Below, in pieces: positions 1-9,600 of a stretch of 64,000 bases of DNA (positions are counted from its first letter, which is position 1; every line of letters starts with the position of its first letter). The stretch covers positions 62,001-126,000 of the forward strand of contig CANGDH010000002.1 of assembly GCA_947452555.1 (NCBI GenBank), in the 5' to 3' direction. The notes under the pieces were generated by a model. That model was not told where the DNA came from, searched no databases, and saw only the letters and a program-made list of their open reading frames with translations. A program made the position numbers and the translations under genes. The DNA comes from Bacteroidota bacterium (GTDB lineage Bacteria > Bacteroidota > Bacteroidia > Chitinophagales > Chitinophagaceae).

Positions 1-52
1 ACGTGGTTAAAAGTCCGTTTGTTAAAATAATTGCATTATTCATTTCATTCAT
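1..52 (-). CDS. N-terminus of a truncated unknown gene
   Basis: An open frame on the minus strand starts with ATG at 52 and runs off the left edge. It encodes about 17 residues, MNEMNNAIILTNGLLTT, and a second in-frame ATG lies three codons in. The amidohydrolase gene ends at 57, only a few bases upstream of this start, so the two are probably co-transcribed. The start sits in a short AATG repeat that offers ATG codons in three frames. Only the 52 (and 43) frame stays open; the ATGs at 56 and 48 hit TGA within three codons. The short NAIILTNGLL stretch vaguely recalls DUF1611-type proteins, but this is too little sequence to assign a function. Confidence 0.45.
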   Translation of the reverse strand, partial: MNEMNNAIILTNGLLTT

Positions 53-56
53 TCAT

Positions 57-1568
57 TTATTTTTTAATTAACACGCCTGGCAATTTGCCAGTTGCTTTTT
101 GTTCTTGAAAAATTAATTGTCCATTCACCCATACCATTTCAATACCAGTTGACAATGCTTTACTATTTTGAATTGTGGAATTGTCATTTACAGTAGCTGG
201 ATCTAATAATACTAAGTCTGCATAATTTCCAACTGCAATTAAGCCTCTGTCTTGTATTCCTAAATGTTCTGCAGTCAATCCTGTCATTTTAAATATGGCA
301 GTCTCTAATGGCATTAATTGCTCGTCTCTTGCATACTTACCTAAAACTCTTGGGAAGGAACCATACCCCCTAGGATGTCCGCCAGTATTGCCGTCTGAAC
401 AAATATTTGAATAAGACCAGCTTATAAACGCTGAAACGTCTTGGTCGCTCATGCCTTTTGCAGCAATTGCTTCCACTGTACCTTTAAAATTAGGATTAGC
501 CGTTTTAAACTTTGATGCCAATTTAATAAGTTCAATTAAAGTTACTGCTGGAGTCTCTTTTCTTTCTTGTGCAATTGCGGCAATGGTCTTTCCTTTATAA
601 ACTGGAACAGGAGCAAACTGAACTAGCACAGAAGCAGTAGCATCAAAAACTTGGTCTACTGCAAACTGTGCACTTGCTAAGTTTTCGTAATCTCTTTTTG
701 CGAACAAAACCCTTAAAGTAGAATTCCAAAAATTATAAGGATACACGTCTGCTGTAATATTGATTCCCTCCGCTCTAGCTTTTTGTAATTTAATTAAAAA
801 ACTATTTGCTGTATTCCATTTGTCTTTAATACCAATTTTAATATGTGATACTTGTACCGGCATTTTTGTTACCCTTCCTATTTCAATAATTTCTTCCATG
901 GCGTCGTCAATAGTAATATCCTCACTTCTTATATGACTCATATACCTAGTATGGTACTCAGCTGCAACTTTTGCAAGGTCTATCACTTCTTGATTGGAGG
1001 AATAAAATGCTTGCTCATATTCCAATCCACTAGACAACCCTAATGATCCCTTTTTTAAGTCGGTGGCGAGCATTGATTTCATATGTTCTATCTCCAATGG
1101 CGTTGCCTTTCTTAATACATCATTTTCACCCATAGTCATTTCTCTTAAGGTAGAATGACCAGTATAAGTACCCACATTGATTGCAACCGGTTTTGATTGC
1201 ATCATGGCCATAAGTGTATCCATTAAATAGCTTTCTCCGTCCTGTCCTATAATGATGGAAGTTACTCCCTGACTTGCATTAGGGATACCTTCTGGATGCT
1301 CCATTAGACTTGAAAAATGATGGCTATGCGAGTCTATAAATCCTGGGGCCAGTACTTTTCCTTTTCCATCAATAACCTGCTCTCCTTTATTTTCAGTAAG
1401 GTCCCCAATAGCGACTATTTTATTCTCGGAAATCCTTACCGCACCTTTATAAGATTGCGCACCTGTACCGTCTACAATTATAACATTTTTGATTAATTGT
1501 GCACTAAGGCTATGCCATGAAAATAAGACAGTCAGTACTAGTAATATTTTTTTTGTAAGCTTTTGCAT
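57..1568 (-). CDS. secreted D-aminoacylase-like amidohydrolase
   Basis: This 503-residue protein belongs to the N-acyl-D-amino-acid deacylase branch of the metal-dependent amidohydrolases, which hydrolyse N-acylated D-amino acids or related amides. Residues 1-24 form a Sec signal peptide ending LSAQ, so it should act in the periplasm or be exported. The family's early beta domain is followed by the metal-binding HSHH at about 81-84 (after APGFIDS). The C-terminal half has the conserved SDGNTGGHPRGYGSFPRVL stretch and the closing GLIAVGNYADLVLLDP beta domain, so the protein looks full length. It lies directly upstream of the truncated gene at the window edge, a likely two-gene unit. The natural substrate cannot be read from sequence; dipeptides or N-acyl amino acids are both possible. 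Confidence 0.85.
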   Translation of the reverse strand: MQKLTKKILLVLTVLFSWHSLSAQLIKNVIIVDGTGAQSYKGAVRISENKIVAIGDLTENKGEQVIDGKGKVLAPGFIDSHSHHFSSLMEHPEGIPNASQGVTSIIIGQDGESYLMDTLMAMMQSKPVAINVGTYTGHSTLREMTMGENDVLRKATPLEIEHMKSMLATDLKKGSLGLSSGLEYEQAFYSSNQEVIDLAKVAAEYHTRYMSHIRSEDITIDDAMEEIIEIGRVTKMPVQVSHIKIGIKDKWNTANSFLIKLQKARAEGINITADVYPYNFWNSTLRVLFAKRDYENLASAQFAVDQVFDATASVLVQFAPVPVYKGKTIAAIAQERKETPAVTLIELIKLASKFKTANPNFKGTVEAIAAKGMSDQDVSAFISWSYSNICSDGNTGGHPRGYGSFPRVLGKYARDEQLMPLETAIFKMTGLTAEHLGIQDRGLIAVGNYADLVLLDPATVNDNSTIQNSKALSTGIEMVWVNGQLIFQEQKATGKLPGVLIKK

Positions 1569-1617
1569 TGGGTAAGAATTTTAAAAATTTCTACCTGTAA
1601 TTTAAGGCTAAAATTTC

Positions 1618-1653
1618 AAAAGCCCCGCTTGAATTACTTCAGGCGGGGCTTTT
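1618..1653 (-). terminator. intrinsic terminator of the PiT unit
   Basis: Arms AAAAGCCCCGC (1618-1628) and GCGGGGCTTTT (1643-1653) form a GC-rich stem between the PiT stop codon at 1675 and the amidohydrolase start at 1568. The A/T flanks give a U-run on the minus-strand transcript. It should stop transcription from the PiT genes, so the amidohydrolase needs its own promoter. Confidence 0.85.
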
Positions 1654-1674
1654 GATTATGTCTAATCAAATTAA

Positions 1675-3387
1675 TTATTTTGTAAAATAATGAACAATAA
1701 AATAAGTGACAGCAGCCAATATACCACTTACTGGAATCGTTAATACCCATGCCCATAATAAGCTGGTTGTAACTCCCCATCTAACTGCACTTAAACGTTT
1801 AGTAGCTCCCACTCCAATAATAGAGCCAGTAATAGTATGTGTAGTTGAAACTGGTATTCCCATTTGTCCAGTGAAGAACAAAGTAAACGCACCTGCAGTT
1901 TCTGCAGCTACTCCTTCCAATGGAGTTACTTTGGTGATTTTGGAACCCATTGTTTTTATAATTTTCCATCCACCACTCATGGTACCTAAACCTATAGCTA
2001 GATAACATGCAGCTGGCACCCAATTAGGTAAGGAACCAAAATCTTGAATACTTCCATTGGCAATTAATGCTGCCCCAATAATACCCATTACTTTTTGTGC
2101 ATCATTTCCTCCGTGGCCAATACTAAATGCTGCAGAACTAAATAACTGTAACTTTTTAAACATATACGCCATGGTGTAGGCAGTAGGTGTTTTTATTTTT
2201 TCAACATAAAAATAAATTAACATAAATAAGATAGATGAACCAATGATACCATTTACAATCATTGAATTATCCGCCTTATCCACTTCATCATAAAAACTAT
2301 GTTCAATATTAAATTTTAAAATTTTAGCCTTTACCTTCTCAACATTTTTATCTTGAATTGGATAAATAATATTTAAAGCAGTAATTGTAGAGTCCATTGT
2401 AATCTCTCCAGCTAAATAATGCTTTATTGGTTCTTTATATCCTTCGGTTTTAACTTTAGCAATATCATATATTACCTTGATATCTTTGTCTTCGGTAGAC
2501 TTTGCTTCTATAACTAAAAAGTCGTTTGCGTTTCTTACTGCGTCTTTTAATTTACTTGCGGCTACCGTATTTAACCAGCCACTGTCTTTGGCAATTTTAG
2601 CAATTTTTGCTGCTCCTATATTATCATAATCTGATAAATACGGATTTATATTTTCGTAATTTTCATTTGCCTTTGATAACTTTTCTTCGTTCAATTTAAT
2701 TTTTGCTATAATAGTAGTATCGCCTGATTTTTCTAGCAAATCAGATTGCAATGTCTTAATTTCTTTTTGATACTTATCTATACCATAAAACTTTTGAACG
2801 TTTTCATGTATTTTACTATCCTCAAATTTGTCAAACATTAATACCGTTAACAAAGTCGTTAATGTAATAATAGCTAGGCGCCACCAAATATTCCGCATAA
2901 TAGTGACTACTGTTATGAAAACAGAAATCACAAAGCCAATAATGGGCGCTAAGAAAATAAATAAAATAGTTTTTAAAATGGTATCCGCATCTACAATCTT
3001 AGCCCATGAATAGTCGATGCCTTTAATCATTAACGCGTGGGCAATAGCAGCACCAGCAAAGCCTCCTATTAAAGTATGAGAACTGGAAGAAGGAATGCCA
3101 TACCACCATGTAAGTAAGTTCCATGCGATGGCTGCTAATAAGCCAGAAAAAATTACGGGCAAGGTAATGAAGTCTTTATAAACTGTTTTACTAATAGAAT
3201 TAGCTACTGCATGGTCTTTAAAAATAAAGAAAGCAACACAGTTAAATAATGCTGCCCATAATACTGCTTGAAAAGGAGTCAATACTTTAGTGGAAACTAC
3301 CGTTGCGATAGAATTGGCCGCGTCATGAAATCCATTGATATAGTCAAATATAAGCGCAAGCGCTATAATTATAATTAATAGGGTCAT
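1675..3387 (-). CDS. pit: PiT-family inorganic phosphate transporter with large central insertion
   Basis: This 570-residue inner-membrane protein is a low-affinity phosphate transporter of the PiT family. Both signature repeats are visible: GFHDAANSIATVVST at about 19-33 and GHGGNDAQKVMG at about 424-435. They lie in two hydrophobic halves of several membrane helices each. The halves are separated by roughly 190 charged, lysine- and glutamate-rich residues (about 186-376) with coiled-coil-like stretches, making the protein longer than compact PiT proteins. The partner DUF47 gene lies 11 bases upstream, the usual arrangement for this transporter type. A strong terminator follows. The role of the insertion is unknown; it could be a regulatory or docking domain. 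Confidence 0.93.
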   Translation of the reverse strand: MTLLIIIIALALIFDYINGFHDAANSIATVVSTKVLTPFQAVLWAALFNCVAFFIFKDHAVANSISKTVYKDFITLPVIFSGLLAAIAWNLLTWWYGIPSSSSHTLIGGFAGAAIAHALMIKGIDYSWAKIVDADTILKTILFIFLAPIIGFVISVFITVVTIMRNIWWRLAIITLTTLLTVLMFDKFEDSKIHENVQKFYGIDKYQKEIKTLQSDLLEKSGDTTIIAKIKLNEEKLSKANENYENINPYLSDYDNIGAAKIAKIAKDSGWLNTVAASKLKDAVRNANDFLVIEAKSTEDKDIKVIYDIAKVKTEGYKEPIKHYLAGEITMDSTITALNIIYPIQDKNVEKVKAKILKFNIEHSFYDEVDKADNSMIVNGIIGSSILFMLIYFYVEKIKTPTAYTMAYMFKKLQLFSSAAFSIGHGGNDAQKVMGIIGAALIANGSIQDFGSLPNWVPAACYLAIGLGTMSGGWKIIKTMGSKITKVTPLEGVAAETAGAFTLFFTGQMGIPVSTTHTITGSIIGVGATKRLSAVRWGVTTSLLWAWVLTIPVSGILAAVTYFIVHYFTK

Positions 3388-3398
3388 CTTGAATTAAA

Positions 3399-4046
3399 TT
3401 AAGCGTACTTGATAATAATAGATTCGATCACATTTGAAACGTCCTCAATTTTATCTGTAGCTATTTCAAGAACTTGATAAATTTCTCTTTTTTTGATAAT
3501 GATTTTGAAATCATTTTCTTGTTCGAATAATTTTTCGATACTCATGTCAAATACATCGTCAGCCTGATTTTCAATACTATTTACTTTAATCATAGCATCC
3601 GTCATTGCTTTAATATTTTTCATATTACGCAATCCCAATACCGCAGTTTTAGTTTCGATAGTACCTTGTAGAATCAATTCTGTTAATTTATGAATTCCTG
3701 TATCGTTAGGGTTGATCTTATAGAAATTTATCTTTTTAGCAGAAGCATAAATATAATCTGCAATATCATCTAATGATGTTGCTAAATAGTGAATGTCCTC
3801 TCTGTCAAATGGAGTAATAAAATTACGTCCTAATTCTGTGAAGATATTATGTGTTAAATCGTCGTTAGTATGTTCTAAGTTTTCAATTTGTGCTAAAATA
3901 CCTGCTCTTCTGTCCGCATCAGGCTCGTTTACCATTTCTTTCAATTTGATACCCATTTCATAAACATGTTCAGCCACTTCTTCGAATAATTGAAAGAAAA
4001 CACGGTCCTTAGGTAGGAATACTTTAAAAATTGAATTCAAGTCCAT
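3399..4046 (-). CDS. DUF47 (PhoU-like) phosphate transport accessory protein
   Basis: This 215-residue, fully helical, soluble protein matches the DUF47 family, a PhoU-like group encoded next to PiT transporters. The N-terminus (FKVFLPKDRVFFQLFEEVAEHV) and the acidic helical core with TPFDREDIHYLATSLDDIADY are typical. Family members are thought to regulate the transporter, possibly by binding metal through conserved acidic residues. The start at 4046 follows an A-rich leader, and the gene is first in a two-gene operon with pit. I see no clear Pho-box-like site upstream; the 115-base gap to the next gene holds only AT-rich sequence. Confidence 0.92.
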   Translation of the reverse strand: MDLNSIFKVFLPKDRVFFQLFEEVAEHVYEMGIKLKEMVNEPDADRRAGILAQIENLEHTNDDLTHNIFTELGRNFITPFDREDIHYLATSLDDIADYIYASAKKINFYKINPNDTGIHKLTELILQGTIETKTAVLGLRNMKNIKAMTDAMIKVNSIENQADDVFDMSIEKLFEQENDFKIIIKKREIYQVLEIATDKIEDVSNVIESIIIKYA

Positions 4047-4161
4047 AAAATAGATTTAATTGGTATTATAAATGCAGAACAAATTTCTTCAAATAGTTCC
4101 AATATTTAGCATCCCAATATTACCAAATTGTTAAGAAACTTAATTTGACTATTTTATTGAT

Positions 4162-4872
4162 TTACAATGAATTATAGAATTCAACAAGCTTAATAAGGCC
4201 CTCTTCGCTCTTGAAATTGACCTTATTAGCAGTTATAAATTGGTTTACAGGCACTAACTGGTCTGCAAACAAAGCAGTGAAGAAGTCCTTATCCTTTTTT
4301 ACCCTTTTCATTTCTCCCTTAATGAATACATATAGATTCTCACGTACAATAAACTCTTTTGACTTCTCTCCAGACATTTCATTAGAACGATCCTCAATAG
4401 TCTTGTTGATGGATTTTAGTAAACTGCATTTTGTGCCGCCCCCAAGTACTTGATAAAAATTGATGATTGTTTGATTGTCTGTTTTAGGATAGCCAGACTG
4501 AAAAGTATAATTAATAGCTCCTTGTTTTGTAGTATCAATGATTGTTATGGCGAACACCATTCCTTTGCCTATATAACCTTCTTCTCCGTTGGATGCAATA
4601 AAATTCACCTCATGTTCTAATAGATTTAATCTTGCTTTTACATTACTATATTTTCTGCCGTCAGTTAGTGTAATAGCAGCGTATTTAAAATTAGGGAACA
4701 AATAGGCAGTGCCATTGATGTCTGCATATTTATTTTCAAAAGCACGTCCGTTTACATCACTCAAAAATATTTGACTTCCCCATTTGCCAGTAGTATTTAA
4801 TGTATTGGATTGTGCTATAGCCATTGTTGCAAAACATGCAAAGCTTAATATAGTTAATAGATATTTTTTCAT
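4162..4872 (-). CDS. secreted protein of unknown function
   Basis: I do not recognise this 236-residue protein. Residues 1-20 form a signal peptide ending AIAQ, placing it in the periplasm or outer membrane. After that it alternates short beta-like strands (residues about 25-110, with YLFPNFKYAAITLTDGRKY) with a more helical, lysine- and glutamate-rich C-terminal part (about 155-236). There is no lipobox and no membrane helix beyond the signal. It is a single gene: a terminator lies upstream (4938-4966) and the phosphate genes lie downstream. Similar secreted proteins of this size are common as lineage-specific genes in Bacteroidota, but no function follows from that. Confidence 0.75.
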   Translation of the reverse strand: MKKYLLTILSFACFATMAIAQSNTLNTTGKWGSQIFLSDVNGRAFENKYADINGTAYLFPNFKYAAITLTDGRKYSNVKARLNLLEHEVNFIASNGEEGYIGKGMVFAITIIDTTKQGAINYTFQSGYPKTDNQTIINFYQVLGGGTKCSLLKSINKTIEDRSNEMSGEKSKEFIVRENLYVFIKGEMKRVKKDKDFFTALFADQLVPVNQFITANKVNFKSEEGLIKLVEFYNSL

Positions 4873-4937
4873 GATAAGATTATTTGATACAAAAGGTATA
4901 AGCTAATTTGATAATAAAGATAGCAGTTCCCTAAAAC

Positions 4938-4966
4938 AAAACAAGACCCCGAAGGGTCTTGTTTTT
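4938..4966 (-). terminator. terminator of the SusCD operon
   Basis: AAAACAAGACCCC and GGGTCTTGTTTTT form a tight hairpin with a GAA loop, 24 bases beyond the SusD stop codon. Both flanks are A/T runs, so it can work in either direction, but only the minus-strand SusC-SusD transcript reaches it. Confidence 0.88.
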
Positions 4967-4989
4967 ATAGAAACTAAGTGATTTAACTA

Positions 4990-6630
4990 TTACTTAGGAT
5001 TCTTAACTGGAGCTGAAGTTGCAGAAGCTGGGTTATAAGCTAACTCATTATCTGGAACATCCCAATAGTCTAAGAAACCATAAACGATGGTTGCTTTCGT
5101 ATTTAATTTACCTGCTGAATTCACAACATAGCAATTAGTACGAGACTTGTCTGGAGCAATAATCTCCCAACGACGCGCATCATAGAAAGACAATCCTTTA
5201 AATCCTAAAGCAATTCTTCTTTCTCTTCTTAACTCTTCGTAAGCATCAGCAGCAGATAAACCAGTTGCAGTAGCCGCTAAGCCAGCACCTTGGTAAGTTC
5301 TAACAGCGTCTACAGACTTTACACCTAAGTCAATTTGACCCGTTTTAATCAAAGCTTCCGCTTTCATTAATTCGTTTTCTTCGTAAGAAGCTGCAATTGT
5401 GATTTCATTTGCACCTGCTGTAGAATTAGCGTAAGTAATTACACCTGGTAAACTGTTACCTAAGTTTTTCAATGTATAACGAGTGTTAAATGAATTACCA
5501 CGGTCAGTATTAAATAAACCAACTGAAGTCAAAGTCAACACGTTATTGTCAAAACGCTTATCTCCAGCTTTGAATTCTTGTACCCAACGCTCACTTAATT
5601 TGTAAGTATTAGTAGAACCAGTAGCAGCAGTTTGACCAACTTTATCGGCAACTGTTGTTCCAATAAAGTCACCGTTTGCATCTGTACGTGCAGTGAATAT
5701 TAAGTCAGTAGACTTAACACCGTTGTTTGCATAACTTAATACAGAAGCCCATTGTCCAGCAGTCATTGCTGACACTGGAGTATTTACTAAAATATTACGT
5801 GCTTTCATAGTATTGATACTACGAGTCCACTCTGCAATACTTAATATTCCACCTTTACCTTTTTGTAAGAAAGATGGAATCAATTTACCCAATGTAGCAG
5901 AATAGTCAGCAGCTGAAGTAGCTGCAGCCAATGCTGTTAAACATTTGTCGTAGTTCGCATTTGATTCAGCAATGATAGCTTCCTTAGAAACATAGTTGCC
6001 ATTTGTTTTAGCAGCTGTATTTGTTTCATTTTGGATTAAACCAGCATAATACATAGAACCGATTTGAGCGTATGCATATCCTTTCCACCAATAAGCCCAA
6101 GCTTGAATAGTAGCTAATTTAGTAGTAGCACCAGTTCCGCTAAAGCTTACACGAGAAGCGATATCTAATACACCATTTGCAGCAGTAATCATGTTGTACA
6201 TGTATGACCATTGGTAGTTGGTAGTATTACTTACGCCTTGTGCATTTTGGTTTGCATAACGACATAACTCATATTGGGTTTTGATACTTGCAGGGTTTAA
6301 AGCTACTGTACCATCGTCAAAAGTTACTTTATTAGGACATCCGATTTGGTTCATGTAAGCATTCGCAGCTTCTGCACCAATAACGTCTCCCATTAATTCT
6401 TGAAAACCCATAGTACCAGCCCAGTAACGACCGTAAACTCCATCAGAGTATTTTAAGTCGTAAAAGCCGTTTCTATAAATCGTTCCTTGTGCTAATGAAA
6501 TAACACCAGGCTCGTTTTGCGCACTTTGTGGCGTAGGTAAGTTGGTATTTGAAATATCAAGGTCTTTCTTACAAGCTGTTAAGCTCAAAGCCATCCCTAA
6601 TATACCAACCAAAATTTTATTATTCTTCAT
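4990..6630 (-). CDS. SusD/RagB-family outer-membrane lipoprotein
   Basis: This 546-residue surface lipoprotein is the substrate-capturing partner of the adjacent SusC-like channel. A lipoprotein signal ends LSLTAC with the lipidated cysteine at about residue 20. The body is helix-rich with TPR-like segments, and the C-terminus carries the family's ELRRERRIALGFKGLSFYDARRWE stretch. The gap to SusC is 25 bases, so both come from one transcript. No glycoside hydrolase, peptidase or ECF sigma gene accompanies the pair, so the substrate (glycan, peptide or other polymer) cannot be told. Codon use looks like that of a highly expressed gene compared with its neighbours. Confidence 0.93.
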   Translation of the reverse strand: MKNNKILVGILGMALSLTACKKDLDISNTNLPTPQSAQNEPGVISLAQGTIYRNGFYDLKYSDGVYGRYWAGTMGFQELMGDVIGAEAANAYMNQIGCPNKVTFDDGTVALNPASIKTQYELCRYANQNAQGVSNTTNYQWSYMYNMITAANGVLDIASRVSFSGTGATTKLATIQAWAYWWKGYAYAQIGSMYYAGLIQNETNTAAKTNGNYVSKEAIIAESNANYDKCLTALAAATSAADYSATLGKLIPSFLQKGKGGILSIAEWTRSINTMKARNILVNTPVSAMTAGQWASVLSYANNGVKSTDLIFTARTDANGDFIGTTVADKVGQTAATGSTNTYKLSERWVQEFKAGDKRFDNNVLTLTSVGLFNTDRGNSFNTRYTLKNLGNSLPGVITYANSTAGANEITIAASYEENELMKAEALIKTGQIDLGVKSVDAVRTYQGAGLAATATGLSAADAYEELRRERRIALGFKGLSFYDARRWEIIAPDKSRTNCYVVNSAGKLNTKATIVYGFLDYWDVPDNELAYNPASATSAPVKNPK

Positions 6631-6655
6631 ATCTGATAATTTTTTTAGTTAAGGT

Positions 6656-9600
6656 TTAGAATCCAATATTCAAACCAATAGTATATTGTTTTGTATTAGG
6701 AATAGTATTGTGATCAATACCACGATCAAACGCTGAGTTAGTAGAGTAGTTCGCCTCAGGATCCATTCCAGAATATGGAGTGAAAGTTACTAAGTTACGA
6801 CCAGACAATACTAATTGTAAACGGCTGAACGCTTTCATTTTTACAATCTTAGCTAAATCAACACCTACTGAGATGTTTCTTAAACGTACAAAACTTGCAT
6901 CTTCGTAGAAGTAGTTTTTAGTTCCGTTTGCAGCACCACCAGCATACATACTACGATAGAACGCAGTGTAAGCAAATGTTTGACCAGCAATAGTAACTGG
7001 ATTATCATAGTCATGGTGGATACCATCACGATACATCCATTGCTTAGTTTGGTTGTATAAATGTGCACCACTTACCCAATCCCATTGCATATTCAATGTT
7101 ACAATTCCTTTGTAGTTCAAGTTATTGATAAAGCTCATGTTGAACTTAGGATTAGGATCCCCTAAGCTATATTGACCTGGTAATGCAACAGCTTGTTTAG
7201 TCGCTTTGTTTACAACCCAGTCTCCACCAACTTTAGTATGAACCACTTCATATTGATCACGATTAGCTAAAGGAATAAACGCTTGTCCAGTTGCTGGATT
7301 CAATTCGTCTAAAGCCTTCATCATTCTGTATCCAAAAATTTGACCAATTTTGTATCCTTGCTTCAATGTAATACCTACGCTACCTGCACCTGAAGTAATT
7401 ACTACTGGTGGTCCTTTTACGTAAGAGATTTCAGAAGTTTGTTGAGAATAGTTCGTGATGAAATCCCAAGTCAAATCTTTACCTGTATAAACATTCAAGT
7501 TTAATGAAGCTTGTAATCCATGAGAAGCTAATCCGAATGCATTATTTAAAGTTCCACCCACACCAGTTGAAGGAGCAGCGTCTACACTATAGATAGCGTT
7601 TACAGTTTCTCTCTTCCATAATGTAGCAGATACGTTTGCAGTTCTTAACCATTTTCCGCCTAATAAATTCAATCCTAAGTCAGTACCATATTCAGTTTCT
7701 TTAGATAATTCTACTGATAAGTTGGTGTTAGGAGTTGTAATAGGAGAAACGAATACGCTATTGCTACCTAAGTTAGCAGTGTTCAATACAGGAAAACGTT
7801 GGAACGCACCTGGTTGAATACCTGCTTCACCATAACCAGCTCTTAATTTAAATTCATTAACAATATTGTCAATGTGCAATTCTTGGAATTGCTTTAATTT
7901 ATGAACCGCTAAGAATGCATCGCCTCTTGGGAAAGTTTGAGCTGTTGCACCAGATCCGAATGCAGAAGAAAAATCACTTCTTACACCTACTGAGAAACCA
8001 GCCCAATCAGACCACTCAAAACGTTGGTTAGCTAAAATACCATAAGTTACAAATGGCTCTATATAATCAGAAATTACTTTATAAGTTCCTGCTTGAGTTG
8101 CATTCCATGGAGTGTATCCAGGAGCGTCATATCCATAAGCCGCAAATTGCTTGTACTGTTGCTTACGATAATCGAAAGCAGCTGTAGTAGAAGTTTTTAA
8201 AGGAATATTGATATTAAAATCTTTTTGGAAATCTGTACGGAAAGTAGCTGTTCCAATAAAGTTTTGGAAAGTTGTTCTTTGTACATAGTTATCAATCTCT
8301 CCAGTTGTTGTAGGAGAAGCATTTGGATTGTAGTTACTAGTATATCTACTTTGTAAAACTGCACCCGCATTTAAAGACTGATCAGCATAACCATAAGTAA
8401 TGTTATTATTAGAATAGTTCAAAGCATATTTTGCATCAAATTCTAAAAATTTAGGTAAGCGATAGTTTAAGTTAAAGTTTTGGATAACGTCAACTTTAGC
8501 AATCAATGAATTAGAGTACTGAGTTTGGAAGAAAGGATTCGTATGGTTAACACCTACTGCAGCACCAAAATAAGGGCCATAGTTACCGTCTAAATCTTTT
8601 TGCGCAAAATTGGCAAAAGGACGAGCGTTGTTGATGTTAAAGAAAATGCTACGACCTGTTTGATCCAACATCGTATTTTTAGTATAAACTAGCTGAGTTG
8701 TAGTTGTAAATTTCAAACCCTTAGCTAATTCAATACCAATTTTAGATGTTAAGTTAGAACGTTGATAATCTCCGTTGTTTACAAAGTTTGAATTTTGCTT
8801 ATTTGTAGAAGCAGAAAATAAATAATCAACTTTGTTTCCAGCACCAGATACTGTTACAGATGTATTAGTAGCATAACCTGGTTGTAAGAACATTTTGTAG
8901 TGATCATAATATTTCAAATTAGCATCATAAGGTTTGTTTTGGATACTTGTAACTCCTAAAGAGTTGTATTGAACGTCACCATTGTATACTAAAGTTGCTG
9001 GGTCTAAAGCCATTGGCTTACCACCTACAATTGTAACATTGTTTGCAGCATCTGTTGTGAATGCATGGTATTTAGCTTTTGCTAATCCACCAATATTCAA
9101 TAAGTCATTAGAAGTTGTACTAGTACTTACTTCAACACTCATTTTACCAGCTTTACCTTTCTTTGTAAATAATTGGATAACACCATTCGCACCTTGAGCA
9201 CCATATAAAGAAGCTGCAGCAGCACCTTGTACTACCTCTACTCTTTCTATAATATTTACGTCAATTGAGTTTAAACTTGTTGCACGTGCTTCAATTCCAT
9301 CAATCAAGATCATTGGAGAAGTACCACCTTGCACCGTGTTAATACCACGCAATAAAATTTGTAAAGGACGACCAGGAGTTCCGTTCGTACTTGAAATTTG
9401 AGCACCCGCTACTTGACCAACTAATTGTTGACCAACATCACCAGTTGCTACTTTTACTTGGTTCGCTAATGCTACTGACTCAACAGCAACACCCAATTTC
9501 TTTTTTGAAGTTGCAGCACCCACACCTGTAACAACTACATCTGCTAACGCTTTCACGTCTGTAGATAAAACTACTGTTACGTTAGTTGCAGCAGTAACGT

